From Haematospirillum sp. H4485 (GTDB lineage: Bacteria > Pseudomonadota > Alphaproteobacteria > Rhodospirillales > Rhodospirillaceae): a DNA stretch of 64,000 nt. The stretch covers positions 1 through 64,000 of the forward strand of contig NZ_JAAVSY010000014.1 of NCBI RefSeq assembly GCF_012102745.1, written 5' to 3'. Positions 26,629 through 35,013 of this stretch are shown piece by piece (positions within the stretch are counted from its first letter, which is position 1; the number at the start of each line of letters is the position of its first letter). A program made the position numbers and the translations under genes. The notes under the pieces are model-generated. The model ran no database searches and was not told the origin of the DNA. It saw nothing but the letters and a program-made list of their open reading frames with translations.

Positions 26629-27348
26629 GTGCACATTGGTATTCTGGAAACCGGACGACCACCGGATGAACTGGTGAAACAGCATGGATCTTATGCCGAC
26701 ATGATCCGCACCTTTCTGGCCCGTGAGGAACCGGATTGGTCGTTCTCCGTCTACCCGGTTATTGATGACGTGTTCCCGCAAGATGTATCGCTCTGCCATG
26801 CATGGGTTATCAGTGGGTCTCGTCACGGCGTTTACGAGAATCTAGCATGGATGATCCGCCTGAAGACATTCCTTGGGCAGGCCATTGCAAAGTCTGTTCC
26901 TGTTGCAGGGATTTGTTTCGGGCACCAAATCCTGGCTGAGGTCATGGGCGGTGTTGTCCGCAAGTCCGAGCGGGGATGGGGCATTGGAGTACAGGAGTAT
27001 ATGTTGCAGATACCTGACTCTGCCGGGGGCAGCTTGCAGCTACACGCCATCCATCAGGATCAGGTTGTGGTGTGTCCTCCCGGAGCAACGGTTCTTGCTT
27101 CTTCCTCTTTTTGTCCCTATGCGATGCTGGCTTATGGCAACAAAGCGCTCGGGATTCAGGCGCATCCGGAATTCTCCCGTGATTTCGAGAAGGATCTTTT
27201 GCTTTTGCGTCGAGGGCACACCCTGCCGCCGGATCTTGTTGATCAAGCGGTTACTCGTTTGGGGACGGAAAGAGTCAAAGCTGATTCCGCAGCACTTGCC
27301 CATCGTATCAGCGCTTTTATCAAGGCTGGGATCTGTCAGGCATCATAA
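26629..27348 (+). CDS. Class I glutamine amidotransferase-like protein
   Basis: 239 residues of the GATase1 fold. C96 (G-I-C-F-G-H-Q), H179 and E181 (Q-A-H-P-E-F) form the triad. It is a stand-alone domain, not fused to a synthetase. The GTG start is preceded by GAGAGGTGAA that overlaps the end of speB, so the two are one operon. Partner genes suggest hydrolysis of a gamma-glutamyl-polyamine intermediate, but this is inferred from neighbours; the sequence resembles GuaA-type GATases more than PuuD. Confidence 0.85.
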   Translation: MHIGILETGRPPDELVKQHGSYADMIRTFLAREEPDWSFSVYPVIDDVFPQDVSLCHAWVISGSRHGVYENLAWMIRLKTFLGQAIAKSVPVAGICFGHQILAEVMGGVVRKSERGWGIGVQEYMLQIPDSAGGSLQLHAIHQDQVVVCPPGATVLASSSFCPYAMLAYGNKALGIQAHPEFSRDFEKDLLLLRRGHTLPPDLVDQAVTRLGTERVKADSAALAHRISAFIKAGICQAS

Positions 27349-27364
27349 ATGATACCGAGATGAT

Positions 27365-28230
27365 GCTCCATCAGGCAAAGCTATCATAGAAGGGCTGTCT
27401 GCTATCGGTGTGTACGGTGTATAAATAGATCTTATGCTCCACAGCCTCACTCATATGCCAGAATGCGAGGAGGGTTGCGAGAGCGACGTCGGAGAGGAAG
27501 TTTCTGTCGAGTTTGTCATAGCGGGTTGCGACGCGGCGGAAGTCCTTGATGCGACAGAAGGCGTTTTCGATCAGGTGGCGGTCTCGGTATCGCCGCGCGT
27601 CACAGGCGATGGCGCGCTTTCTGTTGCGGCGTCCAGGAATGACGGGCACGACCGAGAGGCTGCGCATTGGCGTCATATCCCTTGTCGGCAAGGACGTAGC
27701 GGGCTTCGGTCAAATTTGCGAGCAAAACCGGTGCGGCCTTCATGTCGGCGACATTGCCCGCGGTCAGGTGAAAAGCAAAGGGTCGCCCCGGAACGTCTGT
27801 CAGAGCGTGGATTTTGCTGGTCTGGCCGCCGCGCGATGGACCGATGCCCTGCGCTTTCACATAGGTGCTGTCGATCGCGGTGCTCGTGGTCACCGCGCCC
27901 GATGTCGCCAAGGCGTCGAGCAGGCCCACCCGGAAGCGCCTGCGAGACCACCGGTTGAAGCGATTGCAGATCGTCGTCGAAGGGCTATAATCCTGCGGGC
28001 AATCGCACCATCGGCATCCCGTCTTCAGGACATGGATGATCCCGGAGATCACGCGCCGGTCATCAACACGCAGCGCACCCGGTTGGTTCCCGGGAAAATG
28101 CGGCTCTATCGCCGCCCATCGGGCGTCCGAAAGCCAAAACAGCTGGGCCATTCATGCCTCCAATCTCCCGATTGAAGGGTATGAATCTGATTTGAAGACC
28201 ACGAACAATACCATGATTGAGTCTGGAGCC
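27365..28230 (-). mobile_element. IS5-family (IS427-like) insertion sequence
   Basis: Element of about 870 bases carrying one transposase in two frames. The right end (GGAGCC then TA) is fixed by comparison with the copy at 1-140. The left end is less certain: GCTCCA at 27365-27370 could be the start of the terminal inverted repeat, since the right end reads GCTCCAGACTCAATC on the minus strand, but matching beyond six bases is poor. It begins just 16 bases after the amidotransferase stop and on the other side abuts a Tn3 transposase relic. Confidence 0.8.
27371..28151 (-). pseudogene. IS5-family transposase, two overlapping frames
   Basis: The first frame (28151-27600) gives the N-terminal part with W-L-S-D-x-x-W, then D of the DDE triad in D-S-T-Y-V-K-A-Q-G and the second D in L-A-D-K-G-Y-D. 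The second frame (from about 27691 to 27371) gives P-V-I-P-G-R-R-N-R-K and R-D-R-H-L-I-E-N-x-F-x-x-x-K, the third catalytic residue. The frames overlap around 27640-27690. IS427-group elements use such an overlap for programmed frameshifting, but compared with typical relatives a few residues around N-A-L-R appear to be missing at the junction, so a disabling deletion is equally possible. Confidence 0.75.
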
Positions 28231-28234
28231 TAAC

Positions 28235-28324
28235 AACGGCCATACCGTCGATGAGGCACTGTTGCAGTATCTGTCGCCCTTGGGCTGGGAACACCACATC
28301 AACCTGACTGGCGATTACCTCTGG
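28235..28324 (+). pseudogene. tnpA: C-terminal relic of a Tn3-family transposase
   Basis: The plus strand right after the IS reads [29 protein letters not shown] in two pieces of a single frame, the well-known extreme C-terminus of Tn3-family TnpA. One extra histidine codon (CAC CAC) interrupts the usual E-H-I-N. Homology ends after the tryptophan. The rest of the transposon is absent; it was probably removed when or before the IS element inserted. Confidence 0.85.
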
Positions 28325-28587
28325 CATAGCCACATCATTTTCCATTCTCTGAGACGACTCCATAAACTCGCCAGCTCCGGCGGCAAGTTCCTCATCGGTC
28401 AGGCTTGTTTCTGCTTGATCTGCTGACTGACTCAACATCCTGCACGGCACTGCCAGACGGCATCTGTTCACAAGATTTCTTATTGTGCCTTGGTTCGGTA
28501 TGAAAAACCGCCAGGGGATTTGTTGTCCTGTGTCTGTCATGGTCTGAACTTGCTATTTTTATTCTGTACAAACGAGACAACAAACAT

Positions 28588-29766
28588 ATGACTGAAACAT
28601 TTCTTCATGGTGTCGAGGTTCTGGAAATTGATGCCGGACCACGCCCGGTGCGGACCGTCCGGTCTTCGGTGATCGGGGTTGTGGGAACAGCGCCGGGGGC
28701 GGATGCGGATCGTTTTCCGCTGAATACCCCGGTGCTGGTCAGCGGCAGCCGCACCGAGGCCGCAAAGCTCGGCAGCGACGGGTCTTTGCCCGATGCCCTG
28801 GACGGTATCTTTGACCAGATCGGTGCTGTGGTGGTGGTGATCCGGGTTGACAAGGGCAAATCCGACGCCGAAACGCTGGCCAATGTGGTGGGCGGTGTTG
28901 ATGCGGCCAGCGGTCAGTTCCGTGGCGTGCATGCGCTGCTGGGAGCGGAATCGGTGGTGGGTTTTGCACCACGCATCCTGTGTGCTCCCGGTTTCACCCA
29001 CCAGGCTGAAGAAGGACAGGCCAACCCGGTGGTGGCCGAGCTGAAAGGCATTGCCGACCGTCTGCGGGCTATTGTGGTGGCCGATGGCCCCAATACCACT
29101 GACGAGGCTGCCCAGGCCTATGCACGACAGAATGCCGGGACCCGGGTCTACATGATCGACCCTTGGGTCAAGGTTCTGGACCGGTCCGGCGCGGTTGCCG
29201 TGCGTCCGGCATCGGCACGCGTGGCCGGTATCATCGCCCGTGGTGACAACGATCGTGGTTTCTGGTGGTCGCCGTCCAACCAGCCGGTTAACGGCATTGT
29301 TGGCACCGCCCGTCCGGTTGATTTCAAGCTGGGTGATACCGCCAGCCGCGCCAACCTTCTGAATGAAAAGGGCATCGCCACGATCATCTGTCAGGATGGG
29401 TACCGCCTGTGGGGGAACCGCTCCCTGTCGGCGGATCCCAAGTGGGCGTTCCTGTCGGTGCGCCGCACAGCCGACCTGATCAACGAAAGCCTGCAACGGG
29501 CCCACATGTGGGCTGTGGACCGGAATATCACCAAGACCTACGTCCAGGATGTTACCGAAGGCGTCAACGCCTACCTGCGCACCCTGACCAATCTGGGTGC
29601 CGTTCTGGGCGGACGGTGCTGGGCTGATCCGGACCTGAATACCCCGGCCAACATCACCCAGGGCAAGATCTACTTCAACTTCGATTTCACCCCTCCCTAT
29701 CCGGCGGAGCACATCACGTTCCGTTCCCACCTGGTCAATGATTACATCAAGGAGGCCTTTCACTGA
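28588..29766 (+). CDS. P2 FI-like contractile tail sheath protein
   Basis: 392 residues, the length of phage P2 FI (about 396). The N-terminus F-L-H-G-V-E-V-L-E-I and R-T-V-R-S-S-V-I-G-V-V-G-T-A-P are typical of sheath proteins, as is the C-terminal E-R-x-x-F-R-S-H-L-V-like segment (A-E-H-I-T-F-R-S-H). The sheath surrounds the tube and contracts to drive it through an envelope. First gene of the remaining tail operon; what precedes it (H, G, J, I, W, V in P2 order) is gone. Confidence 0.93.
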   Translation: MTETFLHGVEVLEIDAGPRPVRTVRSSVIGVVGTAPGADADRFPLNTPVLVSGSRTEAAKLGSDGSLPDALDGIFDQIGAVVVVIRVDKGKSDAETLANVVGGVDAASGQFRGVHALLGAESVVGFAPRILCAPGFTHQAEEGQANPVVAELKGIADRLRAIVVADGPNTTDEAAQAYARQNAGTRVYMIDPWVKVLDRSGAVAVRPASARVAGIIARGDNDRGFWWSPSNQPVNGIVGTARPVDFKLGDTASRANLLNEKGIATIICQDGYRLWGNRSLSADPKWAFLSVRRTADLINESLQRAHMWAVDRNITKTYVQDVTEGVNAYLRTLTNLGAVLGGRCWADPDLNTPANITQGKIYFNFDFTPPYPAEHITFRSHLVNDYIKEAFH

Positions 29767-30272
29767 TGGCCGCGCGCGACGTTCTGAAAAATATCAACCT
29801 GTTCGTTGACGGGCGTGGCTATGCCGGACAGATCAGCGAGTACAACGCGCCGGAACTGACCTTGGTCACCGAGGATTTCCGGGCCGGTGGCATGGATGTA
29901 CCAGTAACGCTGGACATGGGCATGGAGCCTTTGGAAACCAGCTTCAGCTTGATCAGCTACGACCGCGATGTGTTGGCCCTGTTCGGTGTTGCCGAAGGAA
30001 AAAGCGTGCCGTTGACTGTACGTGGTGCCCTGGAATCCTGGGACGGCACGGTCACACCGGTTGTGCACCACATGCGCGGCAAGATCACCAAGATCAGCCG
30101 TGGGGCCTGGACACCCGGACAGAAAGCCGAGCTGAAGATCACCATGCGCCTGGATTACTACCGTGAAGAACACGGTGGTCAGCCGGTTCACGAGATTGAT
30201 GTCATCAACATGATCCGCAAGGTCAACGGCGAGGACCGCCTGGAGAGCGTACGCCAAGCCTTGTCGATCTGA
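29766..30272 (+). CDS. P2 FII-like tail tube protein
   Basis: 168 residues. Homologues form the inner tube of contractile tails. Recognisable pieces are the N-terminal L-K-N-I-N-L-F-V-D-G-R-G-Y-A-G and the C-terminal D-Y-Y-R-E-E-H-G-G-x-P-V-H-E-I-D. The ATG overlaps the sheath stop (TGATG) and AAGGAGG lies ahead of it inside the sheath gene, so sheath and tube are coupled. Confidence 0.93.
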   Translation: MAARDVLKNINLFVDGRGYAGQISEYNAPELTLVTEDFRAGGMDVPVTLDMGMEPLETSFSLISYDRDVLALFGVAEGKSVPLTVRGALESWDGTVTPVVHHMRGKITKISRGAWTPGQKAELKITMRLDYYREEHGGQPVHEIDVINMIRKVNGEDRLESVRQALSI

Positions 30273-30289
30273 CAGTGGTTCTGGCCGAC

Positions 30290-30318
30290 GGGCCGGGATG
30301 CATATTTTTTCCCGGCCC
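30290..30318 (+). terminator. Hairpin between tube and gpE genes
   Basis: Stem GGGCCGGG / CCCGGCCC with a 13-base loop, followed by a T-rich stretch (TTGGTCGTCTTTTCTCC). It could cause partial termination, reducing downstream tail gene expression relative to the abundant sheath and tube. Confidence 0.6.
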
Positions 30319-30353
30319 TTGGTCGTCTTTTCTCCTAATTTTGGTAAAATACT

Positions 30354-30605
30354 ATGTCTTCTGACACGACTGATATTGTTCTGGACCGTCCGCTGATGGT
30401 GGATGGGACCGAAATTATGACCGTACGCATGCGCGAACCTACGGTACAGGACCAGATTGCGGCCAGTGAGGTCAAGGGCAGCCCCGCCCGGCAGGAAATC
30501 GCCATGATCGCCAATTTGTGCGAAATTACCCCGGATATGGTTCGTCAACTTTCTCTGCGTGATTACAAAAAGTTGCAGCAGGCTTTTCTGGGTTTTACCG
30601 AATAA
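30354..30605 (+). CDS. P2 gpE-like tail assembly protein
   Basis: 83 residues, similar in size to P2 gpE (91). Core segment R-E-P-T-V-Q-D-Q-I-A-A and the C-terminal D-Y-x-x-L-Q-x-A-F-L-G-F-T are family-typical. It acts as a chaperone for the tape measure during tail assembly. A slippery GGGTTTT close to its end gives access to the E' frame (30591-30736). Confidence 0.85.
   Translation: MSSDTTDIVLDRPLMVDGTEIMTVRMREPTVQDQIAASEVKGSPARQEIAMIANLCEITPDMVRQLSLRDYKKLQQAFLGFTE
30590..30596 (+). promoter_or_regulatory. GGGTTTT slippery heptamer for -1 frameshift (E to E+E')
   Basis: In the gpE frame the codons are G GGT TTT ACC, a canonical X-XXY-YYZ site. Slipping back one base continues into an open frame up to the stop at 30734-30736, which encodes the E' part. 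P2-like and lambdoid phages use the same strategy at the same place in the operon. Confidence 0.85.
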
Positions 30606-30736
30606 GGGCTGTCGATGTGCGTGCCGGGGTTATTGCCCTGGCCTCGCATACCGGGTGGTCCTGGTCTGAAATCGGCAGCATGCCGACCAGCACTTTTTTA
30701 TGGTGGATTGAAGGTTTGCCAAAACGTGATACGTGA
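30591..30736 (+). CDS. E' extension, reached by -1 frameshift
   Basis: The -1 frame after the slippery site has no start codon of its own and reads F-Y-R-I-R-A-V-D-V-R-A-G-V, then H-T-G-W-S-W-S-E-I-G-S-M, W-W-I-E-G-L-P-K-R-D-T before the stop. The motif W-x-x-x-x-I-x-x-M is that of GpE-type short tail proteins. The product would be a roughly 130-residue E+E' fusion that binds the tape measure protein. Confidence 0.85.
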
Positions 30737-30755
30737 TAAAGAATCGACGCCTGAT

Positions 30756-32654
30756 ATGGCGCCGGAATCGGGTAAGTCCGGTTTTTCCAAGAGATCTAAA
30801 AAAAAACAGGATCGGGGGCCGGTTATGACCCAGGCGGCACCATCAATCCGGGCTGCCGTGAAGGGAGGGACTGCTTCCTCCTCGGGTTTCTCTGCCGGTG
30901 CGTCTCGCTCCTCAGTGGATTCCGGCGTTGCATCCGTCATGAGAAATGCTGCCTCCGGATTCTTCTCGCTGTCTTCGGCGTGGGCCGAAAGGGCCGTTGA
31001 TTTCGATACAGTCATTCAGGAAACCAGTCGCTTGATGCAGGCAGGTCCCGAGGGGGCGCAGCGGCTCTCTGACCTGGCCATTAACACAGCCCGTTCCGGG
31101 GAGTGGTCTCCTGTCCAGATCGGGCAGGCCCTGCATGCTGCGGGCCAATCCGGTATGGCCGAAGGGCGGGCGGTTGCCTCGTTACCCGGGGCGTTGCTTA
31201 TGGCACAGGCCGGAAACATGGTTCCCGCTGATGCAATGGCCCTGTCTGCCACAATCCAGAACCGGATGCCGGTTGACCCGTTGGATATGACCCGCATGGC
31301 AACCATGCTGGTGCAAACCGCAGGGGATTCGGCACGTGCTGTTCCCCTGCTGGGCCAAGCTCTCGCAACCGTTGGCCCGGATGCGGTTGCCGGCGGTGCC
31401 AGCCTGGAACAGGTCACTGCAATGCTGGGTGTGTTGGCCGAAGCGAGTCTGGAGGGCGAAAAAGCGGGCTTGGCTCTTGGTCATGTTATCTCTGGACTGG
31501 CGGATCCTTCTTCTGATGTTGCATCCCTGTTGCAGGCAATGGATATCGGTTTGCGGGATGCATCCGGACAGATGCGATCTGTTCCCGATGTGCTTGGCGA
31601 TCTTGGCCAAGCTATGGTCGGCCTTGATGCCTCAGGTCGGGAGCAGCTCACCGGGCATCTTTTCGGCACCGATCCGGATACTTTCAAGGCGGGGTCGGCC
31701 TTGGTTTCTTCTGCCGGTGCCGGTCAACTCCAGGTCCGCACAGAGCAGCTTGCTGCTGTCACCCCTGTGGTGTCTTTAGAGGGAGCTGATCTCGATACGC
31801 TGGATAACCGGCTTCAGTGCTTGATCAACAAAGCTGACGCTTTTGCCATGGCACTGGGCTCCATGCTGATGCCCTGGATCCGTCCCTTGATGGAAGTGGT
31901 AGCAACCATTCGCGAGGTGGCCAAGGTTGTTGGCATGTTTACGGATGCATGTGCGGTACTGCGTGCGGTTGGCACCCTTGTGTGCCCGGTCTTCAATGTG
32001 TTGACGGGTATCATGCGGGTGATCGGAACAACTCTGATGGGGCTTGGCCCGGTTTTGAATATGGTTGTCTTGGGTATTCGGGCGATTGGCATTGCCATGA
32101 TGGCCAATCCTCTGGGGCTTGTTATCACGGCTATCGCCTTGGCTGCGGGGTTGCTGATTGCTCACTGGGAGCCTGTCGTCGCGTTCTTTTCCGATCTCTG
32201 GTCCGGGTTGTCCGATGGTGCGGCCACAGCGTGGGATGCGATTTGCAGTCTGGTCATGGAAAAGGTCAAGTGGCTGACAGATGTGCTGACCCCTGTGTTT
32301 ACCCTGTTCGGGTTTGGTGACGCTGCAACACAGGCGCCACCCATTCTTCCAGCTTCTCCGTTGCCGGGTTCACAGCCGACCCCGTTGCCTTCTTCCCTTC
32401 CTGCTGTGCCTCCGGCTTCCCAGTCGGCAGAGCTTGAGCGCTCCGTCGCCGCTTCACAGGTTATCGGGCGCGTCGCTCCTGCAACAGCTGCATCCGGAAC
32501 CAGCACCACCCATCATGTTACCAACGCAAACACAATCACGATCAATGCCCAGCCCCATCATAATCCGCAGGATATTGTTGATGAAATGGAACGTCGGCAG
32601 AAACAGCGCAGCCGGGGTGCGCTGTATGACAGCACACTGGTTTACGAGGCCTGA
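30756..32654 (+). CDS. Tail tape measure protein (P2 gpT-like)
   Basis: About 632 residues from ATG 30756; an ATG at 30825 is also possible and the earlier ATG at 30615 is rejected because it overlaps the whole E' frame. The N-terminal half is a TP901-type tape-measure core (V-D-F-D-T-V-I-Q-E, then L-A-x-x-T-A-R-S-G and A-x-M-L-G-V-L-A-E-A). About residues 330-480 hold several hydrophobic stretches (V-V-G-M-F-T, I-G-T-T-L-M-G-L-G-P-V, L-V-I-T-A-I-A-L-A-A-G-L-L-I). It sets tail length; at 0.15 nm per residue the tail would be short. P2 gpT is 815 residues. Confidence 0.85.
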   Translation: MAPESGKSGFSKRSKKKQDRGPVMTQAAPSIRAAVKGGTASSSGFSAGASRSSVDSGVASVMRNAASGFFSLSSAWAERAVDFDTVIQETSRLMQAGPEGAQRLSDLAINTARSGEWSPVQIGQALHAAGQSGMAEGRAVASLPGALLMAQAGNMVPADAMALSATIQNRMPVDPLDMTRMATMLVQTAGDSARAVPLLGQALATVGPDAVAGGASLEQVTAMLGVLAEASLEGEKAGLALGHVISGLADPSSDVASLLQAMDIGLRDASGQMRSVPDVLGDLGQAMVGLDASGREQLTGHLFGTDPDTFKAGSALVSSAGAGQLQVRTEQLAAVTPVVSLEGADLDTLDNRLQCLINKADAFAMALGSMLMPWIRPLMEVVATIREVAKVVGMFTDACAVLRAVGTLVCPVFNVLTGIMRVIGTTLMGLGPVLNMVVLGIRAIGIAMMANPLGLVITAIALAAGLLIAHWEPVVAFFSDLWSGLSDGAATAWDAICSLVMEKVKWLTDVLTPVFTLFGFGDAATQAPPILPASPLPGSQPTPLPSSLPAVPPASQSAELERSVAASQVIGRVAPATAASGTSTTHHVTNANTITINAQPHHNPQDIVDEMERRQKQRSRGALYDSTLVYEA

Positions 32655-32656
32655 GA

Positions 32657-33127
32657 ATGTCTGATGTCATGATGCAACTTGGTGCTTATCAATTCAGCAT
32701 CAGTACTGCGGCGTACCAAACTCTTCGACGCTCTGTTGCATACCGTTGGTCTGCCCAGGATCGTATTGGCCGTTCGGCGGCCTTGCAGTTCACCGGCCTT
32801 GGTGAAGACACGCTTACGCTGGACGGCGTGATTTTCCCGACCCACAAGCATGTATCCCACCGTGCCCCCGGCACCGGCTTTTCGGCTGAAGGCTTTGCCA
32901 AGTCTCATGCTTCCGGAGCCAGTCAGCTTGATGCCATGCGCGAACAGGCAGCCACAGGCAAGCCTCAGCTGTTGCTGGATGGGCAGGGCCAGATTTTGGG
33001 ACAATGGGTCATAGAACACATCGAAGAGCAGCAAGACACGTTTGCTCGTGCCGGTGTTGCGCGCCGTCAGACATTTAGTCTCAAGCTCAGGAAATATGAT
33101 GACAACTCTTCAGTACAAAACATGTGA
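32657..33127 (+). CDS. P2 gpU-like tail protein
   Basis: 156 residues. L-G-x-Y-Q-F-S-I-S-T-A-A-Y-Q-x-L and Y-R-W-x-x-Q-D-R-I-G-R, with F-x-G-x-G-E-D-T-L-x-L-x-G-V-I-F-P, are typical of gpU, which sits at the tail tube. Begins two bases after the tape measure stop. It overlaps gpX by 32 bases. Confidence 0.9.
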   Translation: MSDVMMQLGAYQFSISTAAYQTLRRSVAYRWSAQDRIGRSAALQFTGLGEDTLTLDGVIFPTHKHVSHRAPGTGFSAEGFAKSHASGASQLDAMREQAATGKPQLLLDGQGQILGQWVIEHIEEQQDTFARAGVARRQTFSLKLRKYDDNSSVQNM

Positions 33128-33314
33128 TGGTGATACCGTTGATCTGATCGCCTGGACATATTATGGCCGTCGTCGTGGACGATGTGTGGAGCAGCTTCTG
33201 GATGCCAACCCCGGACTGGCCGACCAAGGTCCGGTCTTGCCGGCAGGGCTGACTGTTTGTCTGCCTGACATCCGCGAGCCTGTCTTTGCAGGAGGCATTC
33301 GTCTGTGGAGCTGA
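33096..33314 (+). CDS. P2 gpX-like tail protein (LysM-like)
   Basis: 72 residues: D-G-D-T-V-D-L-I-A-W-x-Y-Y-G-R, V-E-x-L-L-D-A-N-P-G-L-A-D-x-G-P-V-L-P-A-G-x-x-V-x-L-P. This is the LysM-related gpX family. Start at 33096 (second ATG at 33099) with CAGGA just ahead; longer frame rejected since it lies wholly within gpU. Confidence 0.88.
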   Translation: MMTTLQYKTCDGDTVDLIAWTYYGRRRGRCVEQLLDANPGLADQGPVLPAGLTVCLPDIREPVFAGGIRLWS

Positions 33315-34318
33315 AATACAGACCCGATGTTCGTATTGTTGCCAACAACAGCGACATTACAGCACTGATCCGTCAGCGTCTGATCCGTTTGTCCTTGACC
33401 GATGAGGCTGGACTCCAGAGTGACACCCTGGAGCTGGTTCTGGCCGATCATGATCCACTACAGCCTATTTTTCTGCCTGCATCAGGCGCAGAGCTTGAAG
33501 TCTGGCTTGGGTATACGGGATCTATGTCCCGTATGGGGCTTTTTGTCGTTGACGAAATGGAGCTTTCCGGTCCCCCGGGCTGTCTTCTGATCAGGGCCAA
33601 GGCTGCGATACAAACAGCAACACCGACGGGAAAGCATTCCCTCTATTCCCAGAAGACACGCTCCTGGCCATTGGATACAGGGTTGAGTTCCCTTGTCGAG
33701 AAAATTGCCGGAGAACATGGTCTGCGTGCTGCCATCGCGGCCGATATTGATGAGATCCCGATTCCCCATATTGATCAGGTCAATGAGTCTGACATCAATC
33801 TTCTGACCCGGCTGGGGCGTGACACGGGACTCGTCATCAAGCCGGCTGATGGCGCGCTTGTTGTTTGTCGTCGTGGGCGGGGTATATCTGTTACAGGCCA
33901 GCCGCTTCCTATCCTTGAGGTACAGCAGCAAGACGTGAAGTCATGGCGCGTATCACTCAGTCAGCGCGAACAGGTTGGCTCTGTCGTTGCCTTGTATCGT
34001 GATGTGGAAGCCGCTGATGATTGCGAAGTGGTTGTGGGGGAGGGGGAACCTGTGCGGCGCTTGCGCTACCATTATCCGGACAGATGCAGTGCTGAACAGG
34101 CAGCCCGTGCTGAACACGAAAAATCTAGTTTCCTAAAGGGAACATTGTCTCTTGTCCTTGCTGGCAACGGTGCCTTGGTTGCTGAGGGTCGCCTAAAGGT
34201 CAGGGGATTTTGTGACCGTCTCGATGGTGAATGGCTGATAACGCGCGTGACGCATGCCCTTGACGGTAATGGCTATGTGTCCTGTGTGGAAGCCAGTCGC
34301 TCTGTTGCAGAATCTTGA
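33305..34318 (+). CDS. P2 gpD-like phage late control / baseplate hub protein
   Basis: 337 residues starting with a GTG that overlaps the gpX stop. V-D-E-M-E-L-S-G-P-P, T-R-S-W-x-L, and I-P-H-I-D-Q-V-N-E-S-D-I-N-L-L-T-R-L-G-R-D are characteristic. The C-terminus F-C-D-R-L-D-G-E-W-L-I-T-R-V-T-H-A-L is that of late control D proteins, which form the hub at the base of the tube. Last gene of the tail cassette, as in P2. Confidence 0.92.
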   Translation: MELKYRPDVRIVANNSDITALIRQRLIRLSLTDEAGLQSDTLELVLADHDPLQPIFLPASGAELEVWLGYTGSMSRMGLFVVDEMELSGPPGCLLIRAKAAIQTATPTGKHSLYSQKTRSWPLDTGLSSLVEKIAGEHGLRAAIAADIDEIPIPHIDQVNESDINLLTRLGRDTGLVIKPADGALVVCRRGRGISVTGQPLPILEVQQQDVKSWRVSLSQREQVGSVVALYRDVEAADDCEVVVGEGEPVRRLRYHYPDRCSAEQAARAEHEKSSFLKGTLSLVLAGNGALVAEGRLKVRGFCDRLDGEWLITRVTHALDGNGYVSCVEASRSVAES

Positions 34319-34754
34319 TTGATGGCTACGTTCGCTGTGCAACTTTTATGCAATAAATCATGATCCTGAGTTTCGTATTACTGTATGAAATTACTGGACT
34401 ACTATAGAGAGAGATCACTTAATAATGAAGTGACTATGAATGGAGCAATATCTCCGAATAAGTAACTTTCATTCACCATCATTAATCAATGTTAATAGTT
34501 TATAATTTTTCACTTTTTTCAAAAAACATCTTGATTGCTATGCGCCTCATGCATTATTAGTGTGAGTGCTTGTTCTTTATAGGCAGTCATTTTTTCTTTT
34601 TTAAGAAGGAAAATTCACACCTGTATTGTTAATTAATTAACGCGTAGTTTAATTTTTAATATAAAACGAGGCATTTATTTTATTTTGTCGTGAGAAGTGA
34701 TGTGTTTTGTGCGGCATTCCGTAATGAATAGTCGCCCGGATAGGAGTATGTGAG
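34319..34754. other. Intergenic AT-rich stretch
   Basis: Over 430 bases without a recognisable gene between the tail cassette and the AlpA-like gene. Composition is clearly more AT-rich than both sides. It may be decayed prophage sequence (P2 has ogr and attachment site after gene D), but I cannot identify an att core or integrase remnant. Confidence 0.5.
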
Positions 34755-34955
34755 ATGCAGATGAATTCAGAATTTTTTACTGTTGATGATCTTCTGATTC
34801 GGTGGGGTGGAGTTATTGCAAAAGGAACTCTTGCCAATTGGCGGGCAAAAAGAATTGGTCCTGCATATGTGAAAATTGGCGGTCGTATTCTTTACCCTGT
34901 TTCTATTGTAGAAACGTGGGAAAAGACAAACATGCGATCATGTAATTATAATTAA
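34755..34955 (+). CDS. AlpA/excisionase-like small DNA-binding protein
   Basis: 66 residues with a MerR-like winged helix: F-F-T-V-D-D-L-L-I-R-W-G-G-V, then T-L-A-N-W-R-A-K-R-I-G-P-A-Y-V-K-I-G-G-R-I-L-Y-P. This pattern (turn, W-R, G-P, Y-x-K-I-G-x-R-x-x-Y) is that of AlpA/helix_turn_helix_17 regulators common in prophages and integrative elements. RBS AGGAG eight bases upstream. Probably a prophage remnant; a role in controlling the neighbouring metallophore genes cannot be excluded. Confidence 0.75.
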   Translation: MQMNSEFFTVDDLLIRWGGVIAKGTLANWRAKRIGPAYVKIGGRILYPVSIVETWEKTNMRSCNYN

Positions 34956-35013
34956 TTATTAATAAAACACTAAATTTATTTATGAATTATTTTCTATAAT
35001 ATTTAAGCAGTGC

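Noticed and set aside
28106-28540. Minus-strand frame with a leader-like [12 protein letters not shown] segment resembling Nif11-type peptides
   Set aside because: The frame runs through the IS boundary and lies opposite the Tn3 relic; no RBS, no double-glycine cleavage site and no modification genes nearby.
28537-29763. 408-codon minus-strand open frame under the tail sheath gene
   Set aside because: Exact antisense of a well-recognised FI protein; no RBS and no domain.
30615-30755. Upstream start for the tape measure gene
   Set aside because: It would overlap all of the E' frame and adds a stretch with no tape-measure character; a start at 30756 or 30825 is preferred.
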